DNA from: Neospora caninum Liverpool
Taxonomy: Eukaryota; Apicomplexa; Conoidasida; Eucoccidiorida; Sarcocystidae
DNA: 64,000 bases
Direction: 5' to 3'
NCBI RefSeq assembly: GCF_000208865.1
Contig: NC_018394.1
Location: 1,571,635-1,635,634 of the forward strand
In this document: one piece after another, positions 61,193-64,000 of the stretch
How positions within the stretch are numbered: position 1 is the first letter of the stretch
Layout of the letters: each line of letters begins with the position of its first letter
The notes under the pieces: model-generated
Told to the model about the DNA's origin: nothing
The model's database searches: none
What the model saw: the letters and a program-made list of their open reading frames with translations, nothing else
Made by a program: the position numbers and the translations under genes

Positions 61193-63582
61193 AACAGATA
61201 CATATAGATAGATACATATAGATACATATGGATAGCTACAGATAGATATAGATATAGATAGACAGATAGATACATATAGACAGATAAATAGAGATTGCAG
61301 GGGATAGATGAGACAGACATAAGTAGACATAGAGGATGGTAGATTGGATAGACACATCCGCAGATGCGTCAAATAGCACACATCGCTGAACATGTGCATA
61401 TATGTATATTTATATGTATATATATGTATAAAAACCGTGGTTTGAGGGAGCTCCGCTGTCTTCCAAAGCTGGCAGCGCCGTTGTGCTCTTGATCCCATCA
61501 GGCACGGAATGCTCAGATCGAAATATCAAAAATCGTTGCTTCTGTCCCTTCCTTGTCGCATTTCCAGCGCCAGCCTTTTCCCTTCTTCGTCTTCGCGTTG
61601 TTCTTCTCTGTTTCATGTCCAGCGGGTGAGTTTTCTCTGGGTTCCTGTGTCATCTGTTTCGTGTTTGCCTTTTCCTTTCTTCTCCTTTGTCTCGTTGTGT
61701 TCGTTCTCTTTGCCCCCTCCGGTTGCTTGCCTTTTGCAGCCGCTTCGGTTCCACTCTCTCTCGTTTCTCATTTTTTCACTCTTCAGCGTCGTGTTGACTG
61801 CTCCCGGCGAGGGATCGAAAGCCTATGCCCGCTTTCGCTCCGGCCCGAGAGAAGGACCGAAACGGAGGCGCCGCCTCGCTCTCTCTGAGCACCTTTCTCC
61901 CTCGTTTTCCGCCTCGTCTTCTCTCTCGTTTTCCGCTTCGACTTCCCTCTCGTCTTCTCTGCGCCTTCGTCTCTGCACTTACCATTCGTACGGGGCGAGC
62001 TGTCGCAGAGAGCCGGGCACTGCTCGGCAAATCGAGCGGCGACGTCGGTTCGGACTCGCCGACCTCGTGGAGCCTCGCCGTTCGTTCCCGGACGGCGACA
62101 CCGGTGAAGCTGCAGGCGACAGCGGCGCTCCGGAGGGGACATTCGGATCTGTCGCCGCACAGCCCTTCGCAGCCGCAGCCGACGGGGACGGCGCCGGCGA
62201 GAGCAGGTCCGAGCGCGGGGTGTCGGGCGGCGAGTCGTCGTGCCACAGATACTCCTTCATTTGGAGCGAGCGGCAGAGAGCGAGGCCGAGATACATCCCC
62301 AAAAGGTTGCAGCCAAAAACGTCGAGAATCAGCTGCAAAGACGCGTGCGAGAGAGGCGAGAGAGGCGAGAAACGCGTGTGGTGACGAGGAGCGCAGAGAG
62401 AGAGAGAGGCGGCCGCAGCCGCAAGACGGCGCGAGAGAAGAGGAAGTCCAGGCGCGGCAAAAGTCGCGGGTCTTCGCATCGACAACGNNNNNNNNNNNNN
62501 NNNNNNNNNNNNNNNNNNNNNNNNNNNNNNNNNNNNNNNNNNNNNNNNNNNNNNNNNNNNNNNNNNNNNNNNNNNNNNNNNNNNNNNCGAAGGGGATTCG
62601 CGCGGAGAGAAAAGGCCACGGAGGGGCCGAAGAGCCATCCACTTACGTGGTCCCACCAGCACTCCCAGAAGTTCGGGAGAATGTGGCGGAGAGAGATTTC
62701 CATCCACTCAAACAGCAGCGAGAGAATCCACAAAAGGCGAGCGTCGCGGATAATCAGACCCTTGACGAGCCATCCAAAGAAATGCGCCAAGACAAAGACG
62801 TCCATCGACCCCTGAAGAACCCAGAAAACAAACAGAAAAACGGCGAGCGAGGAGAGGTGTATTTCCGAGCACACGAAGACGGGAAGAAAAAGGATCTTCC
62901 ACTCTGGATGCGGAGCGCACCCGTCTCGAGCTTGCAGACTCGAAAGATCGGCTGAGAAAGAAGTGTTTTTCTCTCGTGCTCAGACGCGCGAAAGAAACGC
63001 AACACGGTAAACCCCACAGCCGGGACAAGGACGCGTGAAAAAAGGGACAGCGGCAGGGACGACGGAAGAAAATCAGTAAGTGCCCAAGCGGGCGACAGCG
63101 AGGAAGTCTATCGTTTCAGCACGACACAAGACGCGGAAGGTTCGCATTGACTGCGCGACTGCATCCGCAGATCCGCGCGATGGAAATGGTTGCAGGAGTG
63201 TGTGTGGGGAAACGTCGAGAAAGTTTAGGTTCTACAGTGTGTTTCTTCGATTTGGGTATCCAGTTCTTAGTCGCGGCTCGTATCTATGCTGCACATTCTG
63301 GAAACCCATCCAAAGGTTGGTTTTCAACACTATACACTGGACGTCACTGTACTTGTTTGGCACGATTCTATCTCGCGGCACACACACACTGCGCCAAGAT
63401 TTGTCACAGCCTTTCGGCCTCACCGCCAGAGTCGAGAAACTGTGACAATTCTGCGCGTAACTCTTCTCGGGCAAAGGCTTGCCTAGACTCGGATCAATGT
63501 AGCGCAGGCCTCGGCGAACGTCGTCCAGATCCTGCTCGCATTTCAAAAAGAAAAGGAAAAGGGCCATCACAAGCAAAGCAGA
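59345..63582 (-). CDS. PSS: Phosphatidylserine synthase (base-exchange type), 5' exons off the window
   Basis: An ER multi-pass enzyme exchanging a phospholipid head group for serine. Visible exons are 63582-63424, 62811-62647, 62332-61983, 60743-60525, 60047-59924 and 59530-59345; phases close from the first to the stop. They match the PSS1/PSS2 order: [109 protein letters not shown] and a last membrane segment WIAIACVLAAAIVWLICR. A Ser/Pro-rich insert of about 70 residues follows YLWHDD. Toxoplasma also has a paralogue making phosphatidylthreonine; the ECWWD motif here fits the serine enzyme, from memory. The acceptor before 63582 sits beside a TA tract and is uncertain; a start upstream lies beyond the window. 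A scaffold gap lies in intron 62333-62646. Confidence 0.9.
60334..60410. repeat. TA microsatellite in PS synthase intron
   Basis: An interrupted TA tract between the exons 60525-60743 and 59924-60047. Confidence 0.9.
61157..61310. repeat. TA, GA and GATA compound microsatellite in PS synthase intron
   Basis: TA units (about 61157-61173) pass into GA (about 61174-61193) and then GATA/GATACATA-type sequence up to about 61310, all in the intron 60744-61982. Confidence 0.9.
62488..62587. other. Assembly gap, 100 N
   Basis: Exactly one hundred N, the usual placeholder for a gap of unknown size. It lies inside a PS synthase intron, so the coding sequence on both sides still joins in phase. Confidence 1.
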
Positions 63583-63591
63583 CTCTTTCCC

Positions 63592-63647
<56 letters not shown>

Positions 63648-64000
63648 CTTTGTGTCTTTGGTGAGATGTGTGTGCGTAGAGCTGTGTCTGCACACGTGTA
63701 TGTACGTGTAGGGGTCTGTGTACACATACGGTATAGATACATGTACGTATATATATATATATATATATATATATCGAAGCGTGGCGGTGAACAGCTGAGA
63801 TGTCGCCGCGGAGCGCTGGCGAGAATGAGCGACAGAGAGGCAGATCGAAAGTGACGGAGTTTTGGAGAGGTGACAAGTGGATGTGTGGCCGCATTTTCCA
63901 GAGATGAAGCGCGACGGGGCGACGGGGGTTTCGTGGCCCAGACGCCTGCGCTTGACTTGATCCTCCGATACGGCTGTGAGGCGAGAGAAAACGAACAGGG
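63583..64000. other. Right edge, PS synthase intron or upstream exon sequence
   Basis: Apart from the TA tracts no exon could be recognised. The N-terminal PS synthase segment before RYIDPSLG must be encoded here or further right. Confidence 0.4.
63592..63773. repeat. TA microsatellites at the 5'-most visible PS synthase exon
   Basis: Two TA/TATG tracts (63592-63647 and about 63747-63773). In transcript sense the first runs up to about ten bases before the inferred acceptor at 63582. Confidence 0.9.

Overview
This window is nuclear DNA of a coccidian apicomplexan of the Toxoplasma/Hammondia/Neospora group. The evidence is intron-rich eukaryotic genes with GT..AG junctions, large disordered and Ser/Arg-rich insertions in otherwise conserved proteins, CT-rich introns on the sense strand, many TA microsatellites, and a plasmepsin V/ASP5-type aspartyl protease close to histone H2A, ribosomal eL8 and phosphatidylserine synthase genes. 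The species cannot be fixed from sequence alone. A run of 100 N at 62488-62587 is a scaffold gap. Protein names below rest on motifs read by eye; exon borders were set by joining reading frames across GT..AG junctions so that phases close.

Layout, left to right. A histone H2A gene (minus, 3' end cut by the window edge) diverges from ribosomal protein eL8/RPL7A (plus, 5 exons, with an intron directly after the ATG). A gene-poor stretch follows, holding an almost perfect 722-bp tandem duplication (7617-9060). Next come a HOP2/PSMC3IP-type meiotic recombination gene (minus, four very short introns, about 390 residues of disordered N-terminal extension), a tRNA-Glu(CUC) gene (minus), the RNA polymerase I/III subunit RPAC2 (plus, 2 exons), and an aspartyl protease with a cysteine-rich insert (minus, 4 exons, possibly a fifth).

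From 23.7 to 43.3 kb three genes lie head-to-tail on the minus strand: NOG1/GTPBP4, a 60S biogenesis GTPase (13 exons, fully reconstructed); a probable mitochondrial ribosomal protein uL22m (3 exons); and an ABHD17/Bem46-type alpha/beta hydrolase with a likely N-myristoylation signal (7 exons). A 5.5-kb divergent intergenic region leads to a plus-strand gene for a 2228-residue Arg/Ser-rich protein (7 exons, 48.7-57.6 kb). The window ends with a convergent phosphatidylserine synthase (minus), whose 5' exons lie off the right edge.

The genes form no single pathway, but ribosome and gene-expression functions dominate (eL8, NOG1, RPAC2, tRNA-Glu, uL22m, the RS-rich protein, histone H2A), mixed with secretory-pathway and lipid genes (aspartyl protease, PS synthase, hydrolase). 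No mobile element or CRISPR array was seen. The least explained items are the 722-bp duplication, the unrecognised C-terminal segment of the RS-rich protein, the micro-introns and extension of HOP2, a possible missed membrane-anchor exon of the protease, and TA tracts placed next to splice acceptors.
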